NCBI GenBank assembly: GCA_013400975.1 | Contig: WBMZ01006337.1 | Location: 343,138-407,137 of the forward strand | Direction of reading: 5' to 3' | From: Atrichornis clamosus | Lineage: Eukaryota > Chordata > Aves > Passeriformes > Menuridae | DNA: 64,000 bases | Shown: positions 30,906-45,515 of the stretch, piece after piece | Position numbering within the stretch: the first letter of the stretch is position 1 | Layout: each line of letters opens with the position of its first letter | The notes under the pieces: model-generated | Told to the model about the DNA's origin: nothing | Databases searched by the model: none | The model's input: only the letters and a program-made list of their open reading frames with translations | Position numbers and translations under genes: made by a program

Positions 30906-33900
30906 CTGTCAATGAAAATAGAGAACATTTTTCAGAAAGACTCACAAGTGCCTTTCTTACATCAAGCAGTGTAAGAACATAAAAAAATTAAGCAAAACAC
31001 ATTGACACACTGTCCTAAGATTATAACAGGAGATCCACTGCTCTCTACAGGAATAGGAAAAAAAACCTTAAAATACAAACCACACAATTTTTCTGTGGTT
31101 GCTGCACAGTCCAAAGTTGTAATCTTCATGTTTGTCAGTACTTTCTCTACTTTATGGGAACAGTTTGCACTTTCAGTCTAAAACTACAACTACTGATTGG
31201 CAGCCAAAAAATCCCAATATTACTACACAACAGGAGAACTTCACACTCTGAACAGCCTAGCACTTCTCCCTCCCTCTTACTAATATCAGACACAAGCCTC
31301 CCAGGGAGAGCTGTATAGGCCTGCTACATCTCTCACAGCCAGTTTTAATAGACAGACAATCTCAGGACATTGAAAAGTTTGCAGTACAGCATGTCAGCAT
31401 GGACAAACTCATCTGGTCCTTGCAGAAAGCGGCTCATTTGGCAATCTCTGTAAAGAGACAATCAGCAAGACTTTTTTGCAGTGTCAGGGACTGCAATTTG
31501 GAAAAAAATTACAGCTTCATAGAAGTGATTATTTGGCCCATACCCTACTTACACCAGCAGGACTTGAAATGTCCTAAACCTCTAACATAAAACTTTGCTG
31601 GTAACAACTTATAGGTTTTTGACATATTTTGCTATGTTTTCTCCAAGTGTGTTTCTGAAATTGATGGTAGCATCAGGTGGACAATATAAACAGGACTCAA
31701 CTTTGACTCCTAAATTATGAGCTATTTTGTGCAGCAGCACAGGTAGAAGCTGCAATTGAGCTTTTAATTAATGCTACCTGAACAGGGTGGGGGGGTTGTT
31801 TGTTTTAAATAAGATGCTCCTGAGGTAAATTAGAAATGTGTTTGTGCTTTCCTTAAGTGGTAAAGAGTCTTCTGAAGTGTATGACAACTAGTACAAATTC
31901 CAGCAAAAACAAACTTGTCTACTTTCTTACACTTCATCTGTTTTGAAAAAGGAAACAGAAACACTAACAAAGTAAACCAGCACTATGGAATAATACCTTG
32001 CTGGTTTAGGCAAAAGACACTGCAGCCTGTTTGCAGTGTCAGGACTTAGAGAGCACTCTGTGACTTCTTGTAAAGTTTTGATTTGTTGGCCCTTAATTAG
32101 TTCAAAGTAGAAGATTAAAGTGCCTAATTACTACTTAAGGTAAATAGCATTACCTATATTAACTTAGAGTACCATGACTACTTTCAAGGTTAATCTCCCA
32201 CCAAGTTTTTATTATTTTATTATTAAGACTGATGCTCATCTTTAAGGAGAGCAAGATTTGAAAATGCCTCCTGGATACACTACAGCAAAAACACTCATAA
32301 CTCATCCACCTGCATCATTCCTTTAAAATCTGCTCATGGCTATTATCCTCAGAAATGCATTCCTAACTACTAGTGCTCTGATAATCAATTCCATTTATAG
32401 TGCTTGAGGGAGAATATTTTGCCAGATTTCCAACTCTAAGTGTATTATATACATATACAAACTCAGTTGACTGACTGATATTTTAACCAACAAAGATTTA
32501 ATCACAAAGGTTTATATAAAGTTTAAACACAGAAACAAACAACAAGTCATAAACAGCCTCAGAAGTTCAACATATGTCATCTGGTAAATTCAAATTACTC
32601 CATTATTGAAGGGTTCTCCTTGGGGGAAAAAAAACAAAGCAAAACAATATAGCTTTGAAAATGTATGTCATTCTTTAAAATATATCAGTAATGATTAAAA
32701 AAAAATATAATTATATACATATATTTCATTGGTTAAGGAAAAAATGTATCTAACAAGGAGTACATTTGCTGTGTTATCCACAAATCCCTATTTCCCTGTC
32801 ATACAGAAGCTGTTGCAAGATTGCTGCCTGTGACGTGTATTGTTTCCACCTTGTTCCACTGCAGCTGAAGTAGAATCAGTTGTGCTACAGGTAGCTGCTG
32901 TAACTTCAGAGAAGATCTAGCTGAAGCAATGAGCTTGACACTGGTAAAATAGAAGAGGGGTTTTTCAAAGTAGTTATCTAATTAAAATTAATATTTTCCT
33001 CCCCATTCTTGCCACAAATACACTTTCACAGCTTCAAGAACATGATTAGTTGGATGTGGTATTTCCCACATTCAGCCAAAAGTGAAAGTGGTGAACTTTA
33101 GCTTTAAACAAAACTCAGTCACAAACACTTGAAAGCTGGAGAAGAAGGAAATGATATCTTTATTACCAGAGAAGAACAGCAGGCCATAAAGAAGGACTGA
33201 AATCTCAGTGCAGAAAAGAAAAAGACTTTGATACACTTCACATAACCTAGAGGTGCAACACATGCCAGTGGGCTACTCCTCTTCCTTAATATGAGCCCTC
33301 CCTGGGAATCAAGCCCATTCATTTCATTCCAAAGAAATAAGCAACTATCAAAACCAGGATTTGAGTGTAGAATGGATGAAAATGGACTTTCAGAAAGCAA
33401 TTATGTGATTCTGTATCGTCAGAAAAAATCCCTGACAGCGATACACACATTGCAAGCTCTGTATTCTTGGTATAGAAGCATGAAGAAGACATCCACTGCT
33501 TCAATTTTTGTCTTTCAATAAATGCAGAGTTTAAGCAAACCATGACACAAAGAGACCATGGCATTTAATGTGAGAAACAATCATGAATATTATTGTAAAA
33601 AAAGACTACTCTTCGCTCACTTTGCAGTAGCGGTGAGCAAGATTACATGCTGAATAGAATAGTTTTTTGAGGGGTTGGGGACAAGAAAGGGAGGAGATTA
33701 GAAGAAACGTTGAACAAGGATGTATAACATTTTCACAATAATGGCTTTTTATATAGGACTGATTTGGAACAAACAATACAGCATCATATACATTGAGTAA
33801 GAATGCTCATCACTTTGTACAGAATCACACTGCTTGTGATAGACCAGGTTAATTCAGGTGTTACTGCTGCATCATCGTTGCAGAAATCAAGATTTTTTGA

Positions 33901-34504
33901 AACATCCGGTGTTCTCTAATTGATTTTAAATTATAATCTAGAAAGAATTTAATTTTTTTAACCACCTTCTGAGATTATGCAATAAAGAACTGTAGCTTGC
34001 TCGAGGTTAACAAAAAACCCACCAATTCCTGAAATGGATCAATTACTTGTGCTAGGAACTATTTGAAAAATTCACGTCAGGAGATGAAATACATCTGGAC
34101 ACAGAACAACATTACTTGTCATAGAAGGCCTTGTAAAACAGAAGGGTCTTGCAAAGCAGCAACTGTAGCCTGTTGCTCCTTTGAAGGAAAGGACTGAGTT
34201 AAGTACATGCTCATGTCCAAATTTAGAGAACTTCAAGGTTTTGCTTTCACAGATATTTGGCTTTCTACATTACTAAAGCTTGTTAAACACTATTTTTTTT
34301 AATTTTCCATAGGAAAACCCGAGGATCACACACACAAAATTACAGGATTTTTTTTTTGTTGTTGTTCAACCAACTTCAAATATTTATATTGTATTTATAT
34401 TGTTCACTAATAGCATACAAGTGTTAAAACAGGAGAAACATTGGATTAAGACTAGATTTTGTGATCTCCTCTTAAGCACTGAAAGTTAAGTCATGCTTAG
34501 TTAT

Positions 34505-34519
34505 GCATATATATATATT
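34505..34519 (+). repeat. (AT)n microsatellite
   Basis: A short AT run, GCATATATATATAT, in intron 1. Confidence 0.8.
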
Positions 34520-37500
34520 CATATGACATATGATAGACTCTGAACACATTTCATAGGCGAGAGTCTTAAAATTCTGGACATGGGAACAGCAAACTTTAGC
34601 ATACAGAGCTACAAGTCATGACAAAAGGCTGACTTTTCCCTTCATGCTTTTAAAGTTCTTACAGCCAAACAAGTGACTGCAAGGTCTCAAGAGTTTTCAG
34701 ATTTCCCGGTATTAAAGCTGACACTGAAGAGGACTACAAGGTAAAAACTATACCCAACTATGCCTTGAAAAGTACAACCATTACATTTGGGCCAAAAAAA
34801 CCTAAACAGAGCAACAGGATCCACAGAACTTCATGTGCAGAGGGTGAGTAGGAACTGGAAGAACTTGCATGTGAAGTCCTTCACTACAGCTGCAGTGACA
34901 CATCTGACAAGGGCAGACAGCAGAAGGGAGCTGCTTTTGGTGCATTCCTTGTTCATGGAGATTTTATGGAAGAGCAAGCTTTCCAAGTCCCATATTCATT
35001 CATCTCACCTCTGTTAACAGATCAATGTTTCTTAAAACTGAAATACTGAAATTAAGTGTTTTCTTCAGACTTACTGGAAAGACTTCAGCCTTAGCATTTC
35101 CCCAAGAGCACTATATACCTAGATTGAAACAAAGCACTACTCTGTTACCACATGCTTTTATACCAAGGTTTTTTCCCCGCCCTTATCACTACTTCACTGT
35201 GAAACACTGTTAATTGTAAACATCATTTGAAACAGGTCAGAATAGTCTTTTCCTATTGTTACATTCATAATTTTTAACACAGCACTGCTTTAAATCCCAT
35301 GCTTTATATGAGCTTTGTTTAAAGACTTACAATAGAAGTGTAGGAATTGGCTGACTTTCCATAGAAGCAGGATTAAAACATCAAACATGAATTAGTATAA
35401 CGGCTATCCAGAAAACAAGTATATTGTCAATAAAATAACCTTCCAAGTGAATATGTAAAGAAAATATCAACTCAGTAGCCACTTCAAGAACTGACATTTC
35501 AGGTGAGCACTTATTCCTCACACTTCTACCACAACCACCCTCAATATTTTCTCTTATGGATACCTACATATCTAAAACTTTATACAGAAGAGGTAAACAA
35601 TTCTCAGAGTTTAATGCAAAACTATACAGCCTTATACAAAAAAGAAGTGTTCTGTTTATTTGGTAACTTAGATATACCAACACTCCTGGTGCTGCAGTTC
35701 CTATAACCACTGACTTAATTCAACTATTTAACCTATTAAAAAAGTCTCAGGCATAAGATAAAGTTAGTAGCTCCAATATGGAGCATAAGAAAAATAAAGC
35801 TAAGGCTCCCCTTCCTCCCCAAAGTGGACTGCTTTAATGAAACAAGGCTTTTGGCAGACTATTGAAGAGTTTGATGGTAAGTCAAAACACTGAGTTAGAG
35901 CCACAAATAAAGCTTTCATGTCTTTATTCTTCCAAGCAGTCAGCATACTAACTCATTCCTGGCCACCTTGTGAAATAACAAAGAGGTATTATAGTATTTT
36001 AAACTTTTAGGTTTTAACCAGATTAGCTTTAGTTTCTCAGGCATCACAGTAATCTAAACAGAAACTAAAATGACCAAAAAGGCCCTGGCAGAATACAAGA
36101 TACCCTCATTTAAACAGGCTGGTGCTGAACTCCAAACTGCCTGCAAAACTTCAAGACATTTTTATGCCTATTCTCATGCTTTTTTATAAAGCTGTTGTTA
36201 TTGCAGTTTATAGAACAGTCAATTAGCTTATTTTAAGACCTGTGGCAACAACACTGAAATTAATTATTTTAGCCCCTCTTCTGCTTATGATGCTGATTTT
36301 AGTAGCTATCCATCTTTTAGATTTTTGTCCACACCAGCTTTTTCTGTCATAGCTTATTTCTACAGTATTGGCCCAGTATTAATGCTAATTTATTCAAAAC
36401 ATGAAAGCAAATAGGAAAGGCTTTGATAATGGTATCTGGTATCCATATGGAAAGCCCAATCCTGCAGATACCAAAGGGAACAGGATATGAAAGAAAATAC
36501 CCAGTACTCTCTGTAGCCAAATCCTCCATTTTCCAGAAAATACAAACATTTAAATTAATATCAGTGTTAAAAATAAAACTGTTCACAAACTACCTTTTCC
36601 TAGTATTGCTGCAATAACTTTGAGGATGCACTTACAAACACTTTCACTGACACCAAAGCCAGTGCAGAGCCCCTGCTAGATTAGTGAGTTCCTGATTCGC
36701 ATCTTCCCCCTTACTCTGCAGCCATTTATTCCCTCAAGCTCTCATCATTCAGCTGCTTATAAGGTGAGGGATTGAAGGAAGACAGAAGCAGGATAGATAA
36801 AGCTCTTCCTGAAGCAAACTTCTATGGTCTAGTAAATCAAAGGCATCACACCACTCTGAACTAGAAATATGCAATAAAACTAAATTCCTGTTTGCAGTCG
36901 CTTCTTCAATTTCGTCTGTCACTAGTGGAAATATACCAAAACATAAGCTTTGGGTTTTACTTCATTCTTTTCTCCACCTCCTGTTAGGCACTTTTAACTT
37001 CACTATTCAGAGTACTAGACAAAGTAATCCCACTTAAAAAAAAATAGTAAGTAAAGGCACGGTAAGTCTCAGGTAGGTACGACTACTTCAGAACAACAGA
37101 TTTACTGTATTTTTAACTTAAATGAGTTTTATAGTTGATGACTGACTTGCACTTTTTGCATAGAGAAGTCCTGTCCCATTCAGGTAATATTTTTAACACA
37201 CATTTAAACAGATTAAGGAATATCAGCAACATGCAACATATGCAATCTTTGAAGTGTGAGAACAATTCTGAGAGAGATGCTTTAGAAGTACAGCATAGCA
37301 ATGCCTGATGATTACAGAGATCTGGGAGATAACCATTTAATTTCGCCCTTGTGTAGGTAAAAAGTAAAGATGTTACATGACTCTGAAATCATCATCTTAA
37401 GAAGTCTCTCTGTAGCTAAATCTGCTACATTCACAAAATTGTTCACTACATAAGTAGTTTGCCTCTCTCCAAAGTCAGGACAATTTAACACACACTTTTA

Positions 37501-38753
37501 GCTGAAAACTAAAGATTCTGCAAGTTGGACAATGATATTAAGTTCCTTTCAGGTGTAATACTACCCACAGTTATCCAAATAAATTGAGGATAGAGTTATT
37601 CCAATATGGAACTTATGCAGTTCAACCATTTCTGGTTGCAATTCCTACCAAAAATGTGCTTTTTTCACTAGCTACTAAAAGAACATCCAGCAGAGAACTC
37701 GTAAGAGTGAGCAAGAAAGGCAAAAACTTCAAAAGTAACTTTTCCAATTTTTCTCTACTTGGCCAATAATGAATAACTCCCAACTCTCTTTGGATGTTCT
37801 ATGATTTCAGGATGCTGAAGTAAAGCATTTGTGCAAGTGTAGTTTGCATCTCAAATAAAATGCAGCATCAAAAATCACAAAATATTTGCTTGAGGATAAA
37901 TAATGCATAATCACTTTCTCTGTTGAAAGCCACCAGTACAAGACAAGGTGGCTGATTCAGCATCGCCTCTTTTCAAAGTAAAGTACAATGACATACAAGT
38001 CAAGCCCTAACAACAAGTCTAATACATAGAAGCATGACAAAAAGTAGGCAGAAAGAGAAACTAAAGGGGGTTTTTTGACATCCTACCAGCAATTGCTATT
38101 TCTAGCAGAGATGTAAAGACCTAAAAGCTATGAGACCTAATACAGATAAATATTGTTTCACAGTATTTTAGCAAGAAGATTATTTGCTGACTTAAGTTTA
38201 GGCACTGCTTACTGCACAGCACAGGAGATCAGCAGCATCTTCCCTGCTCTAACTATTAAGGTAACTCAGTGGCTTTACCTGCATTTGACAGCTGTAATGT
38301 TTCTGCCATCAGCTCCAGCATGGACACAGAGTTCTCAATTAGGAATCAAATACAGGAGAGATTACAAGATGTACCAAATGCAAATTTAATGCAATTATTT
38401 AGTAATAACAGCTCCAGTGGCTTATCTAAACCGATCCCACTCCTAAGAACAACCCCCTCCCTCCCTCTTCCCCCCAATATTTAGAGGCTCTCACACACAG
38501 CTGCATGTTTGGTCATCTCTCACCCATTTCAGTTTATTAGAAACACATGGATGCACCTCACAGGGTAAGTGTAACAAATTACCAGTGTTGAGAAGGTCCA
38601 AGAGGCATTTTCTTTCCATAAGGAGCCCAGCAAACTACTTAAAGACATCAATTCCAGCAGGAGAGAAGCAGAAAAAAATGTATATGTATCAACAATTGCC
38701 ACAGGAAAGCCATTTACTTTAAACCTCTAATGATATAAAAGATATATAGTTTT

Positions 38754-38848
38754 TAAAAAAAACAAACAACACTCTCTCCAAGGAATTAAAAAAACCCAAC
38801 ACAAACAAACAAGAACAAAATAAATAACACCAAAACAAAACAAAAATC
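38754..38848 (+). repeat. A-rich, AAAC-type low-complexity block
   Basis: A8 followed by CAAACAACA, then after a 20-base gap a further run of AAAC and AAACC-like units to about 38848. On the GBE1 strand it is T/G-rich. Confidence 0.85.
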
Positions 38849-39710
38849 ACAGACAACTCCCCAAATCTTACAATATTAAGCTGTGTTACAATCTCCTGGA
38901 ATTGCACAGGTACAGATATCCTGTATCTGCTAAAGCACTCAAGACAGCTTCCCTATCCTGAGGACAGAGTCTAAATAAGACAGCAATTATGAAATAATTA
39001 GAGTTTTATATATTTTTTTCACTGTATATAAGGAGGCAAATTTACCAGTAGTATACTTCATTTATTTAGGTATAGTATTTCTTCATTTAGTCGTCATTGT
39101 CTCACCACTTCTCTGCTAAATAGTCTTCATTATGCATGAACTCTATGCTAAAGCCCCTCTTTTAGCTATAATAATTTGCTTCACTGTTGTGATGATATCT
39201 GAAGCAAGTTGATGGAGTTTTTGAAATTAAGGTAACTACAGAGAAACTTCATTGTCTTTGAGCAGAAGGCTGCAGAAACGAGGTGACAGATTTTCTGGAA
39301 ATCAGTAGACTACGACTGCGTTAGCTCATGTTTCATATTACACAAGAGAAAATAAACTGAAAGGTCAGCTGAACAGTTACAGCATTGCCCTTTTCCAAGG
39401 TAATCAGCAGAGCATGTAGCAGAGACGTGAACACAAGCGTGACTGGAAAGACAGTGGCTGATAAAGAGGCTCTTGCTGCCAAAAGCAGTGGGACAAGATA
39501 CCTTTCTCTCCCCATGACTCTCGAGGAGTGGGGCACACTGCACACCTTACTTCACCAACTCTGATTTATTACTTTAATTTGAAATTGTGTTCTTGTTAAA
39601 CATTCAGGTTTCCCATATTGCTAAAACACACTAGAAAACATTATACTGAACATTAATCACATTCACGGGTAACCTACAGGAACAATATAATAATTAATTT
39701 GTTTGGAATA

Positions 39711-39760
39711 GTTTGGACACAACACAGTCAACAATTTGTTTGGACACACAGTCAAAAATT
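39711..39760 (+). repeat. Short imperfect tandem duplication
   Basis: GTTTGGACACAACACAGTCA (39711-39730) recurs as GTTTGGACACACAGTCA (39738-39754), with the same A/T-rich spacer after each. A third partial GTTTGGA lies just upstream at 39701. This is a local slippage-type duplication. Confidence 0.8.
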
Positions 39761-42700
39761 CATCTGGTTTACTAATTTTTTACTAGTTTTTAAGTTCACA
39801 AATTCTTGTTCTTCATTTCTATTTAACTGGAAACCACAGATTAGATTTTTTCCCCATACTAAAAGCAGTTTTTTGTTCCTTTTCTAAGCATGTATTTATT
39901 AGTGGAACATTTCAAAACTGTTTCTACTCATCATATTAACATAAGCTTAAAAGTATCTTAATCTAGAAAGAACTCAAATGTTTTATTTACCAGAATTCAT
40001 TTTAATGAAGCTGTAAACAACAGCTTATCAATTCCCATTTGATTCCACTGCCAAGTATTGCTAACAGCCTGTCTTTGTGTTAATAGAAACCAAGGTCTAG
40101 TCTGGGGGAAAGGGTCAGTGATTCCTACAGCACTAGTACAAAGTTGGAATCAAAACACAAAGCAGCTGTGCAAGAGGCTTCAGGGAGGAGAAAAAAGGAA
40201 AAAAAAAACAAACCAACCCCACAGGATTTTTTTTAAAATAACATTTAATTTCCCTCTTGGCAGGCAAGGAAAGTTAATTCTTGCAGGACTTCAGTAACCT
40301 GGAAGTACCAGTTCGTACAGTTTCTAAAACTTTTTTTGTGCAGGGAGAACCAGCTCACACACCTCCTATGGGTTGCAAAAGTTCTGCACAGTGGCAAAGT
40401 AGTACAGACTCCAGGAGCACTTCGGTTTTGTTTTAAAACTGTTTTATATATTGTGGGCTTGGATTTTATTAGTTTGCCACAGCAGTAAACATAAGCAAAC
40501 ATCAGTTTATTTTCAAACTTGGATTTCAAGTCTGTTGCATCACTTTGGCTTCCACATTCTTAGTAAAGCTGCAAGCAACATTAACTGCAATAAATGAAGC
40601 TCAAAACACTGCTAAGAAAGACTTACCTTTCTAAATAAATACACAAGAAATTAAGAACTGGAGGTTTTGTCTACAACAGAAAAAGACTTTCAAATCAGAT
40701 GTCAGAACTTCCAATTTATTTGAAATAAAACACCAGATATTCCTCACTACCTCTGCCACTCATCCCACTCATGTTTGGTGGGAACATGATGGAGTAAGAA
40801 TTGCTGCTTGAATTCCCTAACAGAAAACTGAACAGCTGCTCTAGCTACAACTTCACTGCTCATTTTCACAAGTCTTATTTCACCTCATTTTAAAATATGT
40901 TCCAGAAATTAGAAATAGTCATGATTTAATGAATCAGATCAACAATTTATATATTCAAACAGTTCACTTTTTTTAAAGTCACTATTTGAAAGATATGTTA
41001 GAAACTTAGAAATTCTCATCCTTGATAACTATAAAACAAACAAAAACTCCCCTTACTACAGGCTTGTTTCTTTGTCAAACTTTAAACAGATTTAAATGGA
41101 AAGTTGTCTTAAGAGACTGTCAAATAACTGAGAAAAGATACTCACAGCAACATCCAGCTTCTTTACTACTTCACCAAACCTTTCTCACTGTAAGAATTTT
41201 CCTCTCCAGAAACCTACAGTATTCCACCTAATTAAATAACTTAAATCCTACTAGTTTAGCGTCAATTTTAGGATCTGCATATACTTATACACTACCTAAA
41301 AGAGGTGTTTTGTTTCCCTTTTATCATGCACACTAATATACTCCTAATATAGATTTCTTTTTGACCTGTGTCTGTCACCCACTTTGATTGCCTTTCTGTA
41401 TTTTATTGCAACAAACAAAACTTCACAACACTCCAGGAAAGAAAAGCCTGCGTGAGATTTTTACATAGAATCATAGCTGGAAAAACAAGTATTAAACATG
41501 GAATGAGAAGGAAGGACTACTGCTTTTATGACTGAGCACTGTGCCAGTTTTGATCAGCCATCACTGGTTTGATCAAGGAGTGTTGTCTCTGCAGGCTCAG
41601 GGGCTGTGTGGGGCTATTCACACAGACCACACATCCAACTCCCCGAGCACGCCTGGTCTGCTTGCTGGGTTCCCTGTAACGCCTGGGAAAAGCAGCCCTT
41701 TTAGATGACAGTTTTAAGGAAGAAAAACTCACCTCCAGTGATTGGAAAATAAGATCTGGAGGGATTTGGGGTTGGGGGAAGAACACCATTATCACATCAG
41801 CTGCAGTCATCTCAGTACAAATACCACATTGGCTTCACAGCACAAGATTGTCTAAATTTAATTCTTAACTGCTTTCACTGCCGACAGGACCAACAAGGGA
41901 AGCTGAGCACTGGTAAACATTTATACAGTCCACAATGCAAAGTCTTTATAATTTCATATCAATGCACTGGAAGGATAATTAGAACTTGTGTATTTAAATG
42001 TCTAACTAGTCCCAGGCAATCAAGTCTATTCCCACAGAAGACAAGCAAGTAAAAAGCATGTATTGTCGTTAAGGGCTGCTGTGAGTAGTTCATACAACAG
42101 CTTACGCCATTCATGGTCAAGCATTTTCAAGGTGCAGCCTAAACATTGCTTTTTCCAGACTTCAGTTAGAATGAATACCAAGATAAGAAACACTAGTCAT
42201 TAACTAGCTTGTACCATCACCAAAAATAAAGTATGAACATCAAATTCTTGAAGTTTTTACTGAATACTCAAACCTTTATAGAAAACAGAAGACTTCAGAT
42301 TTACCGTAGTCTGGCTATTCTTCTGAAACATTAAGCTACGGTATCTCCTAGACAATCTCTGACTAAAATTGTATGATTTGCTGCAAGCCACAAATTTGTT
42401 AAGCACTTAACTGCAGAAAGAAAACTGCTCAGCAGTTGTTGGATTCATCCCAACCACATACCCACATCCACATGATTTAAGCTCCTATGTGCATACAGCA
42501 TAACTTCCAAGGCACCTGCCTTCTGATGGGATTGTGACTGTATTTGATGTTGGGACAGCCCAATAATCTTAGACATCATTGCTTTGCAGCCTCCAAGCTC
42601 ATGAGTCTTGTCTATAATGTGATTTGTCTGTCACAACATTAGAAAGTTTTATGACTCAAGTTTTCAATTGATATGACTGAAGAAAATTGCAAAAGAAGAG

Positions 42701-45454
42701 AGGGGACAGTATTAACTAGTACTTCATTACTGTGCAAAACTCAAAGCATGCACCAGAATTTTAAATATCTAAAGAGATGAGATAACTTGGGACACACACA
42801 AGAAAACCACTTGTAACAATCCAGGGTGTGAGGGAGAAGGAAAAAGCAAAACCCTGCAAACTTAGAAAGCCTGGTACTGCCAGGGTTAGACATTCTGATA
42901 CACTGCACACGCAAGTGTAACTAGTCCTACTGCTAAGTATTACTGGGAAAACTTCAGAGACCATGGAACATTTGTCTATTATAAGGAGTTAAGATATATA
43001 AGATTCACAAGCTATCTACTGGATATACAAAAACCCCTCCATTTTTGCCAATTCAGATCTTGCCTGCTTAAGACTATATGCACCTTCTAAAACAACTACT
43101 AGAGACATCTTTCATATGAAATTTTGACATAAGCTTTGTTAACAGAAAACCTTTTTTTTGTAGAAAATTAATATTACAAAGCACTCACTTCAGATAGATA
43201 AGCTTAAACAGCAAATAGGTTGAGCAACATAGTAATGGATTTTATGTTGGATAGAATTTCCCTTTTTAGCAACTTTTCCACTTACTATGACATTCCTTTG
43301 ACTACTTAGTATGGCTTTTTTTTTTCCTCTTCATAGAGGAACTCAGACAATTGGCACAGGCTGACCTGCTTGAAAAGCAGTATTTTGAAATACCTGTCTA
43401 TCTTTAAATACAAAGTAGAAAAAGCAGTTTGCTATAGTCTTGACTGAAAAATATAAATACGTATACAGTTATCTGCAAATCTGAGTATTTACATCCCCTC
43501 TCCCACCCAAAACTCATACAACAGAACATGAAAGTAATATCTCTTTTACTGGAACTAAGCCTAGAAAATACTACTTGCTCCAGTTCCCAGCCTGGAGAGC
43601 TGCCAAAGTGAAGCCTACAAAGTGAAGCCAAGCAGGGCAACAGGTTAGTCCCAAAGCTTCAGTCAGCACAGTCTCCTTGCTTGAGGTCAACTTGATATGC
43701 ACCAGCACAAGGGAACAACAGAGGAGGACAACCATGAGCCTAAACTTTAGGTATTCACAGCTTTTTTAGGAAATTAACCTCTTCATTTGTGAGCTACATA
43801 TGAAGAATAAAGCTGGTAATAATAATACTAACACTGTTGAGGCATCAAGGAAGAAATAAAGTATTTTTAGCCATGCAAAGAATTAAACTGTATATTTTTT
43901 CATTACAATGTATTCATTACATGAGAGTATCTTAGCTATTTATTATTTCATAAATAAATCTATAACCTGTAAACTGTATATAACTCCCCCCCAAAGCCAT
44001 ACTTAAGCCTTTCCTTCTATTCCTGTAGAGCTGGAACTCACATTCAGCTTCTACAAAGCTACACTTACATGAGCGCAATTTATAGGCACAATGTCCTATT
44101 CTTTCCCTCCTAGCTTGTACAGTTTGTGCACTGCCAGTTAGAAGCCTTTTTCAACTGTCATCTGAATTCGTACAAGATGAAATATTTGAGGGAAAAACAC
44201 ATGCAAAAATTGACAGGGGGTGCCAGCTAGAGAGAAGAAAATAAGTATTCTCTTAGGACCAAGGCCCCAGAGAAGGTGCACAATCTCTGTTCCTGTAGGT
44301 TTGACACGCAAGAAAACAAAATCCTGAACAATCCAACACTAACCCAGTCCTGAGCAGGCAGCTGAGACACAGACAGCATTGAGAGGTTCCCTTCAGTCAG
44401 AATTGTTCCGTGAATATTTAGTCCTTTGCATCTACTGAAGCTAGCCAGTTCTGCTTAAAAAAAACCAACCAAACAATAAAAACCACCACAAAAAACATGT
44501 CAAGATATATAAAACCAACAATGGAGATCACAACAGAAATACTACAAGCACTGCAAATGCCAAAGCATTCTAATATATCTTAGATTACTGGAAATCACAT
44601 ACACCTTCCCTAAGCTTGCATTAATTTTCTTTGTTTGTGTATCTATGCACACAGAGGAAGGAATTCCCCAATGCTAAAACACACAAAACCATGGACAAAA
44701 CAGTCCAGCTGCTACCCTGAAAGCAGTGTAATATCTCTGTCTTCCTTTGCAAAGGGCAAAACATACCTCTACATCACCAAGGACGGAATCAGACAGTTTG
44801 ATTCATTGCAGTGTGAATGCTAGAATTAGTTTAATGCCACACATTATATAGCCTCTTACACAGCAAAAAGCTGCAAATATATATGTTCCTTACTTTTAGA
44901 TCTGAAGGAAGACTGCATTCTTATAGTCTTTCACTTACTCTAAGAAAAATTCATAATTATTCTCACTTTTTTTTGTGTCGAGCATTCAGTACCTTTAAAA
45001 ATGTGCACACTAAATGAACTCTTAATTTTGTTTAAAAGTTAAGCCACAAAGCATCAGTGGGTGACTGTGTGACAAAGTTTACAGACACCTTTGTTCAAAA
45101 GCCCTGGTGTGCTGTCCCAATGTGCTATTTTACACAGTACACTTGCATTTGGTTATGACAAAAAGCATTCAGCAACACACCAGACAGACGGGAGACTGGC
45201 AGGAAGGCCCTTCTCCCTACCAGTCCTTTAGGACAGGTCAGACATACTAACACAGGCCAGAATCTCCCAAATCCAAAGTATCACACAGCTCATGCTGTTA
45301 CGTTCCATGTCCCACGTGGAATCAGAGGAGCAAAAGAAGCTCATTCGAGGTTATCAGCACAACATGGACATAGCACATGAGGAGGAGAACAATAAGCAAG
45401 TTTTAGGTCTAAAAGTTCTTTTTTCCTTTACATGCACTGGAAGGCATCTCTGCA

Positions 45455-45515
45455 CATGGCAGTGGGGTTGGAATTGCATGAATTGAGGTCCTTTCCAACC
45501 CAAATCACTAGATTT
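45455..45515 (+). repeat. CR1 LINE 3' end fragment, sense on plus strand
   Basis: ATGGCAGTGGGGTTGGAATT, then GAGGTCCTTTCCAACCCAAA, matches the last part of CR1 (GGCAGGGGGGTTGGAACTAG, AAGGTCCCTTCCAACCCAAA). The terminal ATTCTATG repeats are lost. Confidence 0.8.

Noticed and set aside
37790..37815. TTCTATGATTTCAGG resembling the CR1 terminal repeat
   Set aside because: There is no CR1 sequence upstream, so this is a chance match to a short motif.
41464..41490. Possible tiny CR1 end (TAGAATCATAGCTGGAAAAA)
   Set aside because: Only the first dozen bases resemble the CR1 terminus and the match stops at once, so it is too short to support.
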